Source: Bradyrhizobium sp. MOS003 (GTDB taxonomy: Bacteria; Pseudomonadota; Alphaproteobacteria; Rhizobiales; Xanthobacteraceae). Taken from it: a stretch of 64,000 nt of DNA. The DNA is taken from assembly GCF_003020125.1 (NCBI RefSeq), contig NZ_PYFW01000008.1:1-64000 (forward strand). The letters run 5' to 3'. The notes below the pieces were generated by a model. The model had not been told where the DNA came from, searched no databases, and saw nothing but the letters and a program-made list of their open reading frames with translations. The position numbers and the translations under genes were made by a program. Positions 1 to 9,176 of the stretch are shown here, piece by piece (position 1 is the stretch's first letter; each line of letters starts with the position of its first letter).

Positions 1-152
1 CCGTGGGTGCCCGGCCGGCACCCGGTCTTCCCTGCGCCCTCTCCATTCAAGAGGGTGAAGAGATCAAGCAAAGCTCGGGCGAAATCCGCCGCGAGGATGC
101 AAATCTGTGTCTGCGGAGCGAGATGCGGATTGAAGGAGCGAGCCCATCACCA

Positions 153-232
153 CGTCATTGCGAGCGCAGCGAAGCAATCCAGAGTCTTTCCGCGGAGGGA
201 TTCTGGATTGCTTCGCTGCGCTCGCAATGACG
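153..232. repeat. Palindromic intergenic repeat, family 1, copy 1
   Basis: A long imperfect inverted repeat of about 80 bases. The left arm starts CGTCATTGCGAG and contains GAAGCAATCCAGA. The right arm is its near reverse complement and ends CGCAATGACG. The centre carries TTTCCGCGGA. Related copies lie at 10795-10881 and 25791-25876, all outside genes. This looks like a dispersed REP-like or mini-transposable element. Confidence 0.85.
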
Positions 233-262
233 ACGTTGGATGCAGTGTGCGCGAAAACCACG

Positions 263-405
263 CTCTCGTGCCCCGGACGCAGCGCAGCGTCCCTTCGACG
301 ATGCGCTGCAGAGCCGGGGCCCATGCATCAACAGGCCCTGGCTTGCTGGGTCCCCGCTCTGCGCAGCAGCGCAAGGACGCTGCAGCGCGTCCGGGACACG
401 AGAGA
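263..405. repeat. Palindromic intergenic repeat, family 2, copy 1
   Basis: It begins CTCTCGTGCCCCGGACGC and ends GCGTCCGGGACACGAGAG, so the ends form a long inverted repeat around a variable centre. A second copy with the same ends lies at 36322-36469. It is non-coding and intergenic in both places. Confidence 0.8.
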
Positions 406-521
406 GACCCACGATCGCCATGCCTCCCCTTAGCGAGAGCACTTGCCACAAGCAATCCAGACTGTCTCCGCGAAGGCGTTCCGGAAGCCCGGACTGAATG
501 CGCCGCGCGCGAAGCTGTGTC

Positions 522-1418
522 TCACTCCCCCTGGACCCATTCGGCGACGCCGCGCCACAGCGTGTCGCGGTGCTCGGGGCGGAAGAAGCCGAAATGGCCG
601 ATTGCCCTGGCGCCGACGTCGGACGGCTTGACGTCGAGCACCTCGGGCTTGATCGCGGTGAAGCCGCTCGCGAGCAGCTCGACCGCCGGCCGCGTCGCCC
701 AGGGATCGTCTGAGAAGCACAGCGCCCGCAGCTCGCCCTTGAACTTTGCAAAATTCTCCAGCGCCGGCAGTTTGGAATCGAAGAGGTAGCGCGGGCTCGA
801 GACCCACTCGGCCCATTGCAGGAAGACGTCCTTGGGCAAATCCTCGCCGACGCCGGCCCAGCCCGGCGCATAGCCGAGCGTATGGGCGAGCGGTACGCCG
901 ATGAGGTTCATGAAGGCGAAGACGCGGTATTTCTCCGGCGAGGTCATCAGCCGCCAGGTCGCGGCCTGCGAGGCCACGAAGGCGGCACGCGAGATTTCGC
1001 TGTTGTTGGCGATCAGCCCCAGCGCCTGGCCGCCGAAGGAATGGCCGACATAGGCAAGCGGCAGCGTGTTGTACCGCTCGCGCATCCAGCTGACCGCGGC
1101 GGTGACGTCGAGCGCGGCCCAGTCCGACATCGAGGCCTTGAAGCCGACCAGCGATTTCGGCTGGTTGTAGCCGACCATCGCGGGGCGCCGGCTATCGCCG
1201 ATGCCGCGATAGTCGTAGGTGAGCACCGCGCAGCCCCGATGGGCGAGATAGGAGGCAAAGCCGCGATAAATTTTTCGCGGCACCGCGGTCGCGGAGTTGA
1301 TCAGCACGGCATGGCGCTTTGTGCCGCGCGGCAGGAACAGGGTGCCGGTCAGGGCATACCCGTCGGTCGCCGGGAAATTGATCTCGTCGATGAAAACGTC
1401 GTCCGGTGCCGCGTCCAT
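522..1418 (-). CDS. Alpha/beta hydrolase
   Basis: A 298-residue protein with the alpha/beta hydrolase fold. The nucleophile elbow GHSFGG is visible at about residues 122-127, and the oxyanion-side segment YDYRGIGDS at about 69-77. No signal peptide is apparent, so it is probably cytoplasmic. The length suits a single-domain serine hydrolase of the BAAT or lysophospholipase-like sort, but the substrate cannot be read from the sequence. It is transcribed away from the DAHP synthase gene and has no partner gene nearby. The fold is confident; the function is not. Confidence 0.8.
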   Translation of the reverse strand: MDAAPDDVFIDEINFPATDGYALTGTLFLPRGTKRHAVLINSATAVPRKIYRGFASYLAHRGCAVLTYDYRGIGDSRRPAMVGYNQPKSLVGFKASMSDWAALDVTAAVSWMRERYNTLPLAYVGHSFGGQALGLIANNSEISRAAFVASQAATWRLMTSPEKYRVFAFMNLIGVPLAHTLGYAPGWAGVGEDLPKDVFLQWAEWVSSPRYLFDSKLPALENFAKFKGELRALCFSDDPWATRPAVELLASGFTAIKPEVLDVKPSDVGARAIGHFGFFRPEHRDTLWRGVAEWVQGE

Positions 1419-1597
1419 GGGCGCAAGGTATCCTGCCAGTTGCCTCGCCCGCCCAGCAAATGCGAATTTGGCTTTCCCCGCAAGGGTTTGCCGTTCAAGG
1501 CGGATTTACGTCTGGCGATGTCGTGCCAGCCTGTGTATAAGGCGGCCCTCGCAACCCCTAGATCAGGTTGTGCTTTTTGCTTCACGGAGAGATTGCG

Positions 1598-2986
1598 ATG
1601 TCCGAGCGGTGGACGCCCGAGTCCTGGCGCAGCAAGCCGGTGCTACAGGTGCCCGATTATCCCGACGCCAAGGCCCTGGCCGACGTCGAGGCGCAGCTTG
1701 CGACCTTTCCGCCGCTGGTGTTTGCGGGCGAGGCGCGCAACCTGAAGAAGGCGCTGGGGCGCGTTGCGGCCGGCGAGGCTTTCCTGCTGCAGGGCGGCGA
1801 CTGCGCCGAGAGCTTCGCCGAGCACGGCGCCAACAACATCCGCGATTTCTTCCGCGTGCTGCTGCAGATGGCGGTGGTGCTGACCTATGCCGGCGCCGTG
1901 CCGGTGGTGAAGGTGGGGCGCGTTGCCGGCCAGTTCGCCAAGCCGCGGTCCTCGCCGACCGAGAAGATCAATGGCGTCGAGCTGCCGAGCTATCGCGGCG
2001 ACATCGTCAACGACATCGCCTTCACCAAGGAAGCGCGCATTCCCGATCCGCAGCGCCAGCTGATGGCCTATCGCCAGTCGGCCGCGACGCTGAACCTGCT
2101 GCGCGCCTTCGCCACCGGCGGTTACGCCAATCTCGGCAGCGTGCATCAGTGGATGCTCGGCTTCCTCAAGGATAGTCCGCAGTCCCGCCGCTACAAGGAG
2201 CTGGCCGACCGCATCTCGGACGCGCTCAACTTCATGCGCGCCTGCGGCCTCGATCTCGAGGCCCATCCCGAGCTGCGCGCCACCGATTTCTACACCAGTC
2301 ACGAGGCGCTGCTGCTCGGCTACGAGCAGGCCATGACCCGCGTCGATTCCACCACCGGCGACTGGTACGCGACCTCGGGCCACATGATCTGGATCGGCGA
2401 CCGCACCCGCCAGCTCGATCACGGCCATATCGAGTATTTCCGCGGCATCAAGAACCCGATTGGGCTGAAATGCGGCCCGTCGCTCAAGCCCGACGAACTC
2501 CTGAAGCTGATCGACGTGCTCAACCCAGACAACGAGCCGGGCCGGCTGACGCTGATCGGCCGCTTCGGCTCGGACAAGGTCGGCGAGCACCTGCCGAACA
2601 TGATCCGCGCCGTGAAGCGCGAGGGCAAGGTGGTGGTCTGGTCCTGCGACCCCATGCACGGCAACACCATCACATCGACCTCGGGCTACAAGACGCGTCC
2701 GTTCGACCGCATCCTGTCGGAGGTGAAGTCGTTCTTCACGATCCATGCCGCCGAAGGCACCCATGCCGGCGGCGTGCATCTGGAGATGACCGGGCAGGAC
2801 GTTACCGAGTGTATCGGCGGCGCTCGCGCGATCACGGACGAGCACCTCAACGACCGCTATCACACGGTCTGCGATCCCCGCCTCAATGCCGAGCAATCCA
2901 TCGACATGGCTTTCCTGATTGCCGAGCTGCTCAAGCAGGAACGCGCGGGCAAGGCCACGCCGATGCCGGCCGCAGCGGGGCTCTAG
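1598..2986 (+). CDS. aroG: Class II 3-deoxy-7-phosphoheptulonate synthase
   Basis: A 462-residue DAHP synthase of the class II (plant-like) type. It condenses phosphoenolpyruvate and erythrose 4-phosphate in the first step of the shikimate pathway. Family signatures are GGDCAESF near residue 66 with the metal-binding cysteine, a KPRSSPTE substrate segment, CDPMHGNT, and HLEMTGQDVTECIGG near the C-terminus. The start is the ATG at 1598, preceded by a GGAGAG ribosome site. A longer in-frame opening upstream lacks support. The diacylglycerol kinase gene follows after 4 bases, so the two may share a transcript although their roles are unrelated. Confidence 0.95.
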   Translation: MSERWTPESWRSKPVLQVPDYPDAKALADVEAQLATFPPLVFAGEARNLKKALGRVAAGEAFLLQGGDCAESFAEHGANNIRDFFRVLLQMAVVLTYAGAVPVVKVGRVAGQFAKPRSSPTEKINGVELPSYRGDIVNDIAFTKEARIPDPQRQLMAYRQSAATLNLLRAFATGGYANLGSVHQWMLGFLKDSPQSRRYKELADRISDALNFMRACGLDLEAHPELRATDFYTSHEALLLGYEQAMTRVDSTTGDWYATSGHMIWIGDRTRQLDHGHIEYFRGIKNPIGLKCGPSLKPDELLKLIDVLNPDNEPGRLTLIGRFGSDKVGEHLPNMIRAVKREGKVVVWSCDPMHGNTITSTSGYKTRPFDRILSEVKSFFTIHAAEGTHAGGVHLEMTGQDVTECIGGARAITDEHLNDRYHTVCDPRLNAEQSIDMAFLIAELLKQERAGKATPMPAAAGL

Positions 2987-2990
2987 GGTC

Positions 2991-3344
2991 TTGCTGCGGA
3001 TCTGGAAGGCCACGATCAATTCCCGTAACGGTCTGGCCTTTGCGTTCCGATCGGAGCAGGCCGTCCGCGAGGAGATTTTTGCGCTCCTGCTGTCGCTGCC
3101 GCTGGCCTGGCTGGTCGGTGCGACCGCGATGCGCGCGGTCGAGCTGGTCTGTTCGGTTGCGTTCGTGCTGACCGTCGAACTGCTCAACACCGCGATCGAG
3201 AAGCTCGCCGACCGGCTGACGATGGATCACGACAAGCAGATCGGCCGGGTCAAGGACATGGGCTCGGCGGCGGTCGGCGTCGCGCTGCTGATGGCCGGCG
3301 CGTTCTGGATCATCGCCATCATCGAGCGACTGGGATTTATCTGA
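2991..3344 (+). CDS. dgkA: Diacylglycerol kinase, prokaryotic integral membrane type
   Basis: A 117-residue integral membrane kinase that phosphorylates diacylglycerol to phosphatidic acid. It shows the amphipathic N-terminus, three membrane helices and the family signature ELLNTAIEKLAD in the middle. The best start is TTG at 2991, giving a length close to the E. coli enzyme (about 122 residues) and the usual WKATINSRNGL opening. An ATG at 2919 would overlap aroG by 68 bases and add residues unlike the family. nadE follows 16 bases downstream. Confidence 0.88.
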   Translation: MLRIWKATINSRNGLAFAFRSEQAVREEIFALLLSLPLAWLVGATAMRAVELVCSVAFVLTVELLNTAIEKLADRLTMDHDKQIGRVKDMGSAAVGVALLMAGAFWIIAIIERLGFI

Positions 3345-3360
3345 TCGGAGCGCCGCGGCC

Positions 3361-5118
3361 ATGACCGAACGTCTCAAAGCATTCGCGGTCACGCTCGCCC
3401 AGCTCAATCCGACCATGGGCGACATCGAGGGCAACGCCGCCAAGGCGCGCGATGCGCGCGCGCGCGCCATCGCCGACGGGGCCGATCTCGTGCTGTTTCC
3501 GGAATTGTTCATCGCCGGCTATCCGCCGGAAGACCTGGTGCAGAAGCCGGCCTTCCAGGCGGCCTGCCGCGCCGCGATCGAGGCACTGGCGCGCGAGACC
3601 GCCGATGGCGGGCCCGCCATGCTGATCGGCACGCCCTGGGCCGAGGACGGCAAGCTCTACAATGCCTGCGCGCTGCTCGACGGCGGGCGCATCGCCGCAC
3701 TTCGCTTCAAATGCAATCTGCCGAACTACGGCGTGTTCGACGAGAAGCGGCTGTTTTCGCGCGGCCCCGCGGCGGGCCCCGTGACGGTCCGCGGCGTGCG
3801 CATCGGCGTCCCCATCTGCGAAGACATCTGGCTCGAAGAATCCGAGGATTACGAGAACGTGGTCGAGACGCTGGCCGAGACCGGCGCCGAGATCATCCTG
3901 GTGCCGAACGGTTCGCCTTACTCCCGCGACAAGAATGATGTGCGCCTGTCGGTCGCGGTCGCCCGCGTCACCGAGAGCGGGCTGCCGCTGGTCTATCTCA
4001 ACCAAATCGGCGGTCAGGACGAACTGGTATTCGACGGCGCCTCCTTCGCGCTCAACGGCGATCTCTCGCTCGCAGCGCAACTGCCGTCCTTCGAAGATAG
4101 CATCGTCACGCTGCGCTTCACGCGAAACGGCGACGACTGGCGTTGCGCGGGACCGATCGCGGAGCAACCCGAGGGCGACAAGGCCGACTATGCCGCCTGC
4201 GTGCTGGGCCTGCGCGACTACGTCGTCAAGAACGGGTTTCCCGGCGTGCTGCTCGGCATTTCCGGCGGCATCGACTCCGCGCTGTGCGCGGCGATCGCGG
4301 TGGATGCGCTCGGCGCCGACCAGGTGCATGGCGTGATGCTGCCGTATCGCTACACCGCGGCACACTCGATCGCCGATGCGGGCGAGCTCGCCGGCCATCT
4401 CGGCATTCGCTATGAGGTGCTGCCGATCGCGGAGGCCGTGACCGGCTTCGAGACCATCCTCTCGGGCCTCTTCAAGAACCTGCCGCCTGACGTCACCGAG
4501 GAAAATCTCCAGGCCCGCAGCCGTGGCACGCTCTTGATGGCGATCTCCAACAAAACCGGGCTGATGGTGGTGACGACCGGCAACAAGTCGGAAATGTCCG
4601 TGGGCTACGCCACGCTCTATGGCGACATGAACGGCGGCTTCAACCCGATCAAGGACATCTACAAGTCACAGGTGTTTCGGCTGGCGGCCCTGCGCAACGG
4701 CTGGAAGCCCGACGGCGCGCTTGGGCCTGCAGGCGAGGTGATCCCGCCCGACATCATCACGCGGCCGCCGTCTGCGGAATTGCGCGAGAACCAGCGCGAT
4801 GAGGACTCGCTGCCGCCTTACGACGTGCTCGACGCGATCCTGAAGCGTCTGATCGAGCGCGAAGAGCCGCTCGATCACATCATCGCCGCCGGTTTCGATC
4901 GCGAGACCGTCACCCGGATCGACCATCTGCTCAACGTCGCCGAATACAAGCGGCGCCAGGCCGCGCCCGGCGTGAAAGTGACGCCGAGAAATTTCGGCCG
5001 CGACCGCCGCTATCCGATCACCAACCGCTTTCGCGACAAGGGCGAGAAGCAGCCCGCGCCGGACGAGACGCTGGTCTCGCGCGGCAGCAAGGCGTCGATC
5101 GACGCATTCGAGGGGTGA
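3361..5118 (+). CDS. nadE: Glutamine-dependent NAD(+) synthetase
   Basis: A 585-residue two-domain enzyme that makes NAD from deamido-NAD, ATP and glutamine. The N-terminal nitrilase-type glutaminase domain carries its triad as E48 in FPELF, K117 in RFKCNL and C153 in PICEDIW. The C-terminal synthetase domain carries the ATP pyrophosphatase loop SGGIDS at about residues 301-306. The length fits the glutamine-using class. It lies 16 bases after dgkA and is followed by a repeat, which probably ends the transcription unit. Confidence 0.97.
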   Translation: MTERLKAFAVTLAQLNPTMGDIEGNAAKARDARARAIADGADLVLFPELFIAGYPPEDLVQKPAFQAACRAAIEALARETADGGPAMLIGTPWAEDGKLYNACALLDGGRIAALRFKCNLPNYGVFDEKRLFSRGPAAGPVTVRGVRIGVPICEDIWLEESEDYENVVETLAETGAEIILVPNGSPYSRDKNDVRLSVAVARVTESGLPLVYLNQIGGQDELVFDGASFALNGDLSLAAQLPSFEDSIVTLRFTRNGDDWRCAGPIAEQPEGDKADYAACVLGLRDYVVKNGFPGVLLGISGGIDSALCAAIAVDALGADQVHGVMLPYRYTAAHSIADAGELAGHLGIRYEVLPIAEAVTGFETILSGLFKNLPPDVTEENLQARSRGTLLMAISNKTGLMVVTTGNKSEMSVGYATLYGDMNGGFNPIKDIYKSQVFRLAALRNGWKPDGALGPAGEVIPPDIITRPPSAELRENQRDEDSLPPYDVLDAILKRLIEREEPLDHIIAAGFDRETVTRIDHLLNVAEYKRRQAAPGVKVTPRNFGRDRRYPITNRFRDKGEKQPAPDETLVSRGSKASIDAFEG

Positions 5119-5157
5119 GGGCACGGTTTGTTGGGCGGACGCCGTCGCCGCATTCCA

Positions 5158-5272
5158 CAGTCATCATCCGCGAAAGCGGATGATCCAGTACTCCGCGGCG
5201 GGCATTGTCGGATACGCCATCTGCCGCGGAGTACTGGATGTCCCGCCTTCGCGTGGCATGACAGTTGAGATT
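5158..5272. repeat. Palindromic intergenic repeat, family 3
   Basis: Two arms, with CCAGTACTCCGCGG on the left (ending near 5199) and CCGCGGAGTACTGG on the right (from about 5223). They are flanked by CGCGAAAGCGG and CCGCCTTCGCG-like segments. This forms a long imperfect hairpin between the convergent nadE and DUF2865 genes and could also act as a transcription end. No second copy of this family was seen in the window. Confidence 0.75.
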
Positions 5273-5289
5273 GGAGCAGGCGCCTTACG

Positions 5290-6471
5290 CTATTTCTGCT
5301 GCTGCGGCAGGAATGTCGGGCCGACCGAGCGGATCGGCTTGTTCTCGGAGCTCGCAGCCGCGCCGGTATCCGGCGTCGCAGCCGGTGCAGCCGCCGTCGT
5401 CGGCGCGGGAGCTGCGCCCTTTTTGGCGTTCGCAGGCGTGCCCTTGTTGAGCCGCTGCTGCTGCATTTTCTTGGCGCTTTCCTCGGTGACGATGATGTCG
5501 CCCTGCTGCTCGGCCGCCGTCTTGTCGTCGGCGGATTTCAGCGCGTCCGCCCAGGTCTGGCCGGCCGCCTTGCAGGAGCAGGACGGGTTGAACTCGCTGC
5601 GGAATTTGAAAGCGGTCGGCAGCGCCGTGTAGGGCTGGCCGCTGATCGAGACCGCCGAGTTCATGTCCTCGCCGGGATTGCGATGGGTGTAGAGCACGGC
5701 TTCCGCGGCCGGGCACAGCGCCTTGCAGGTCTTCTCGTCGTCGGGGAAGCGCGCCGGCACCGTGGCAAACGAGACCGGGAAATAGGCGCCGTCGCAGGTG
5801 CGCACGCACACGGTGCGGAAAGTGCCGGATTGCGGCCCGAGATCGGAGGGCGGCACGCCTTGCGGATTGCCCGCGTTGTTGCCGCCGAACAGATTGCTGA
5901 GGAAGTTGCCGCCGCCTTGGCCTTGCGCGGCGTTGGCGTATTGCGGGCCGCAATTGTTTTGCGCCAGCGCCACTAGTACCGACCGGCGCTGACTGTCGCG
6001 CTCCGGGCTGTAGCCGCCGCCACCGCCGCCGCGCAGGCGTTCGAGATTGCCGGTGATCTGGTCCAGATTGGCGCGCATCTGCTGGATCTGGGTGTTGACC
6101 GGGCCACATTGGGCCGATTGGCCGTTGAACAGCGAGAAGAAGCCGGAGGAATCGCAGCCCATGCGCTTGGCCTGCATGGTGACGCGGTCGAGCTCGGCCT
6201 GCTGCTTGGCCTGGGAGTCCTGGTAACGGCGGATCTGCTCCTCACGTGCGGGGTCGCCACCGCCGCCGCGGTCGAGCGCCGCGAGCTGGCCTTCCAGCCG
6301 CACGCACATCGGATTGGGTCCAAGTCCGTTCTGACCGGGCTGCGGCGGCGGTCCGGGCGGGCCGGCCTGCGCGAAAGCGCCGGTGACGAGCACGGCCGTG
6401 CTCAAGAGCACGGTGCAGGCAAGGACGAAGCGGGCACGGGAGAGGGATAGGAATTCAGGCATATCCGCCAT
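5290..6471 (-). CDS. DUF2865-type secreted protein
   Basis: A 393-residue exported protein of unknown role. A signal peptide ends near the AFAQA segment at about residue 35. It is followed by a proline- and glycine-rich stretch, then a helical region rich in Q, R and D up to about residue 150. A cysteine-containing conserved block follows (VCVRTCDGAYFPVSF and KTCKALCPAAEAVLYTHR). The C-terminal tail is alanine-rich, low-complexity and lysine-containing. The block resembles the DUF2865 family of rhizobial secreted proteins. The start could also be the ATG three codons later. No functional partner is adjacent. Confidence 0.72.
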   Translation of the reverse strand: MADMPEFLSLSRARFVLACTVLLSTAVLVTGAFAQAGPPGPPPQPGQNGLGPNPMCVRLEGQLAALDRGGGGDPAREEQIRRYQDSQAKQQAELDRVTMQAKRMGCDSSGFFSLFNGQSAQCGPVNTQIQQMRANLDQITGNLERLRGGGGGGYSPERDSQRRSVLVALAQNNCGPQYANAAQGQGGGNFLSNLFGGNNAGNPQGVPPSDLGPQSGTFRTVCVRTCDGAYFPVSFATVPARFPDDEKTCKALCPAAEAVLYTHRNPGEDMNSAVSISGQPYTALPTAFKFRSEFNPSCSCKAAGQTWADALKSADDKTAAEQQGDIIVTEESAKKMQQQRLNKGTPANAKKGAAPAPTTAAAPAATPDTGAAASSENKPIRSVGPTFLPQQQK

Positions 6472-6614
6472 TCTAGCGAGGTCACGGCCCGATGTGACGT
6501 TCCACGTGACTTGGAAGGGCCGAAGCGCGCCCTCCCATAGCCGCTTCCTGCGGCATCGTCACGTCGTTTCGGGGGGCCAAGGGACCGGCCTAAGTTGCGC
6601 CAGCTCCGCGTAAA

Positions 6615-6908
6615 TTAGCGCTGGCAGGTGATTGCGACATATTCGTCGCAATGGCCATGGGAGCAATTTGTGCCGGATTTGGGGACAGAGCCGGTAATTT
6701 CGTCGGGATCGACCCGGCGGTAGCTTGATGCCTGGGCAAAATCTCGTGACTGGCAATAGGTCCGGGCGACGGAGGCGCCGCATTTGTCACCCTTGGCCAG
6801 GCACTGGTCGCCGTAGCCGTTGGCGATGATGAAGACGCGGGTCTCGGCGCAGGCGCCGGATGCGGCGAGGATCGAGGCGCTGAAAATGAGCGCGAGCAAG
6901 GATCGCAT
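6615..6908 (-). CDS. Small secreted cysteine-rich protein, unknown
   Basis: A 97-residue protein with a clear signal peptide (MRSLLALIFSASILAASGA, then CAE). The mature part has about six further cysteines, including QCLAKGDKC, a CSHGHC pair and a terminal TCQR, so it is probably a disulfide-bonded periplasmic protein. I do not recognise a family. I chose the ATG at 6908 because it gives a normal signal peptide; an upstream ATG would add 14 unlikely residues. It is a single gene, divergent from cysS with about 280 bases between. Confidence 0.6.
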   Translation of the reverse strand: MRSLLALIFSASILAASGACAETRVFIIANGYGDQCLAKGDKCGASVARTYCQSRDFAQASSYRRVDPDEITGSVPKSGTNCSHGHCDEYVAITCQR

Positions 6909-7186
6909 GAAAATACCGAGAGACAAAAAGGTGGAACAATCAGGTTTCAAAATGGACTCAAATAGTTAAGGATATGAACTATCGGGATCCATCGTCCGGG
7001 TAAATGGCGTTCGCGCGGCTCCCTTGACGCGGGGCCGCCTCATAGCCCATATGTTCCGCATGAACGGTCTCCTCGCCATTTGCACCATTTGCGAGATTAC
7101 GAGCTAGCGATTCGCTGGCTGGAGCCGTCTTTTCTCAAACACGTTGAGAGACCTGGACGCCCGGCCAACAGCCGACGGGTATCCAT

Positions 7187-8569
7187 ATGGAATTGCGCCT
7201 CTACGATACGCTGAGCCGGGAAAAGCGCACCTTCGTGCCGCTCGATCCCAAGAACGTCCGCATGTATGTCTGCGGACCGACCGTCTACGACTTCGCCCAT
7301 ATCGGCAATGCGCGGCCGGTGATCGTGTTCGACGTGCTGTTTCGGCTGCTGCGCCACCTCTACGGTGAGGCGCACGTCAAATATGTCCGCAACATCACCG
7401 ACGTCGACGACAAGATCAACGACCGCGCCGCGCGCGATTTTCCGGGCCTGCCGCTCAACGAGGCGATCCGCAAGGTCACCGAGCAGACCGGCGAGCAGTT
7501 TCACGCCGATGTCGATGCGCTGGGCTGCTTGCGGCCGAGCGTCGAGCCGCGCGCGACCGAGCACATCGGCGAGATGCGCGAGATCATCGAGCGGCTGGTC
7601 AAGGGCGGCTTTGCCTATGTCGCCGAGGATCACGTGCTGTTCTCGCCGCAGGCGATGAACGCTGCCAATTCGACGCTGCCGCGCTATGGTGCGCTGTCGA
7701 AGCGTTCGCTCGACGAAATGATCGCCGGTGCCCGCGTCGATGTCGCGCCCTACAAGCGCGATGCCACCGATTTCGTGCTGTGGAAGCCGTCCAAGCCCGG
7801 CGAGCCGTCATGGCCGTCGCCTGCCGGAATCGCGGTTGAGGGGCGCCCAGGCTGGCACGTCGAGTGCTCGGCGATGGCCTGGAAGCACCTCGGCGAGCAT
7901 TTCGACATCCATGGCGGCGGCATCGATCTCGTGTTTCCGCATCACGAAAACGAGGTCGCGCAGACCTGCTGCGCCTTCCATCGGGAGCGTATGGCGAATT
8001 ATTGGATGCACAACGGTTTCCTGCAGGTCGAAGGCGAGAAGATGTCGAAGTCGCTCGGCAACTTCATCACCATTCACGAGCTGCTCAAGGATTGGCCGGG
8101 TGAGGTGCTGCGGCTGAACATGCTCAAGACGCACTACCGCTCGCCGATCGACTGGACCATGAAGTCGCTGGAGGAGAGCGCCAAGACGCTTGACGACTGG
8201 TATCGTGTCGCGGCCGACGTTGCGCCCGGCGAGCCGGCTGCGTCGGTGGTCGAGCCAGTGCTCGACGATCTCAACACGCCGCTTGCGATTGCAGCGATGC
8301 ATGGCCTGCGTGGAGGTGACGTAGGCGCTCTGGCGGGCTCGTTGCGCCTGCTCGGATTCCTGTCCGAGAGTGCCGCGCAATGGGAAGGCCGCAAGCAGCA
8401 GGCCAGTGGCGTCGACGCCAAGGAGGTCGAGGGCCTGATCGCGGAGCGGACGGCGGCGCGTAGCCGCAAGGACTTCAAGGAATCCGACCGCATACGCGAT
8501 CTGCTCGCTGCAATGGGCGTTGCGATCAAGGACTCCAAGGACGGCACCACTTGGGAGTTTTCGCGATGA
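7187..8569 (+). CDS. cysS: Cysteine--tRNA ligase
   Basis: A 460-residue class I aminoacyl-tRNA synthetase charging tRNA-Cys. The zinc and cysteine site includes C29 in MYVCGPTVYD. The HIGH-type motif is HIGN at 38-41 and the KMSKS loop is at 285-289. Residues around GGGIDLVFPHHENE form the rest of the zinc site. Length is typical. The stop codon overlaps the start of a tiny downstream ORF (ATGA), and the GNAT and cimA genes follow closely, so the four probably form one operon. Confidence 0.97.
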   Translation: MELRLYDTLSREKRTFVPLDPKNVRMYVCGPTVYDFAHIGNARPVIVFDVLFRLLRHLYGEAHVKYVRNITDVDDKINDRAARDFPGLPLNEAIRKVTEQTGEQFHADVDALGCLRPSVEPRATEHIGEMREIIERLVKGGFAYVAEDHVLFSPQAMNAANSTLPRYGALSKRSLDEMIAGARVDVAPYKRDATDFVLWKPSKPGEPSWPSPAGIAVEGRPGWHVECSAMAWKHLGEHFDIHGGGIDLVFPHHENEVAQTCCAFHRERMANYWMHNGFLQVEGEKMSKSLGNFITIHELLKDWPGEVLRLNMLKTHYRSPIDWTMKSLEESAKTLDDWYRVAADVAPGEPAASVVEPVLDDLNTPLAIAAMHGLRGGDVGALAGSLRLLGFLSESAAQWEGRKQQASGVDAKEVEGLIAERTAARSRKDFKESDRIRDLLAAMGVAIKDSKDGTTWEFSR

Positions 8570-8679
8570 AGCGGCCCGACACGCCTTTCCCGCGGCACTG
8601 GATCTATTACATCGCGCTGAAGATCGCGCTGCTCGCGGGCGCCGTGGCGCTGGCGCTTAAACTCTACGGGATGTGGTGA
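8566..8679 (+). CDS. 37-residue membrane miniprotein
   Basis: This short frame starts at an ATG overlapping the cysS stop codon and ends just before the GNAT gene. It encodes a basic N-terminus with an aromatic HWIYY segment, then one predicted membrane helix (about residues 15-35). The tight overlap on one side and the few-base gap on the other suggest translation. The function is unknown. Confidence 0.5.
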   Translation: MKRPDTPFPRHWIYYIALKIALLAGAVALALKLYGMW

Positions 8680-8684
8680 GGACG

Positions 8685-9176
8685 ATGGGACAGACTTTGC
8701 CAAAGCCCGGCCTGCGGCCGTTCCTGCCCGATGACGTGCCGGTGCTCGCGGCGATCTTCGCGGCCAGCATCGAGGGGCTGACCGGTGACGACTATAACGA
8801 GGCGCAGCAGCAGGCCTGGATGGAGGCGGCAGAAGACGAAGAGTTCGGCAAGCGGCTCGCGGCCGATCTGACGTTGATCGCGACGATGGAAGGCTCGCCT
8901 GTCGGCTTCGCCTCGTTGCGCGGCGCCGATCACATCCACATGCTCTATGTGCATCCGGCTGTCGTCGGGCAGGGTATCGCGACCATGCTGGTCGACGCGC
9001 TGGAGAAGCTCGCCGGCGGCCGCGGCGCGACCAGCCTCTCAGTCGATGCCAGCGACACAGCGCAAGGATTTTTCGCCAAGCGCGGCTACGTCGCCATGCA
9101 GCGCAATACCATCACCGTTGGAGACGAGTGGCTCGCCAACACCACGATGAAGAAGACGCTCGGAGCGCCGCAATGA
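8685..9176 (+). CDS. GNAT family N-acetyltransferase
   Basis: A 163-residue protein with the GNAT fold. An acceptor region rich in acidic residues is followed by the acetyl-CoA binding segment VHPAVVGQGIATMLVDAL at about residues 90-107. The C-terminal FFAKRGYVAMQRN strand is typical of the family. The substrate is unknown. I placed the start at the ATG at 8685 behind GGTGAGG; a GTG at 8673 is possible. Its stop overlaps the cimA start by four bases. Confidence 0.82.
   Translation: MGQTLPKPGLRPFLPDDVPVLAAIFAASIEGLTGDDYNEAQQQAWMEAAEDEEFGKRLAADLTLIATMEGSPVGFASLRGADHIHMLYVHPAVVGQGIATMLVDALEKLAGGRGATSLSVDASDTAQGFFAKRGYVAMQRNTITVGDEWLANTTMKKTLGAPQ

Larger units (their letters stand above)
1..521. 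other. Non-coding, repeat-rich stretch
   Basis: I see no gene here. The open frames are low-complexity and change frame with the repeats. The stretch holds two palindromic repeats, listed separately at 153-232 and 263-405. The first 150 bases are GC-rich with no ribosome binding site followed by a convincing frame. The stretch ends at the stop codon of the minus-strand hydrolase, so it is that gene's downstream region. Confidence 0.6.
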
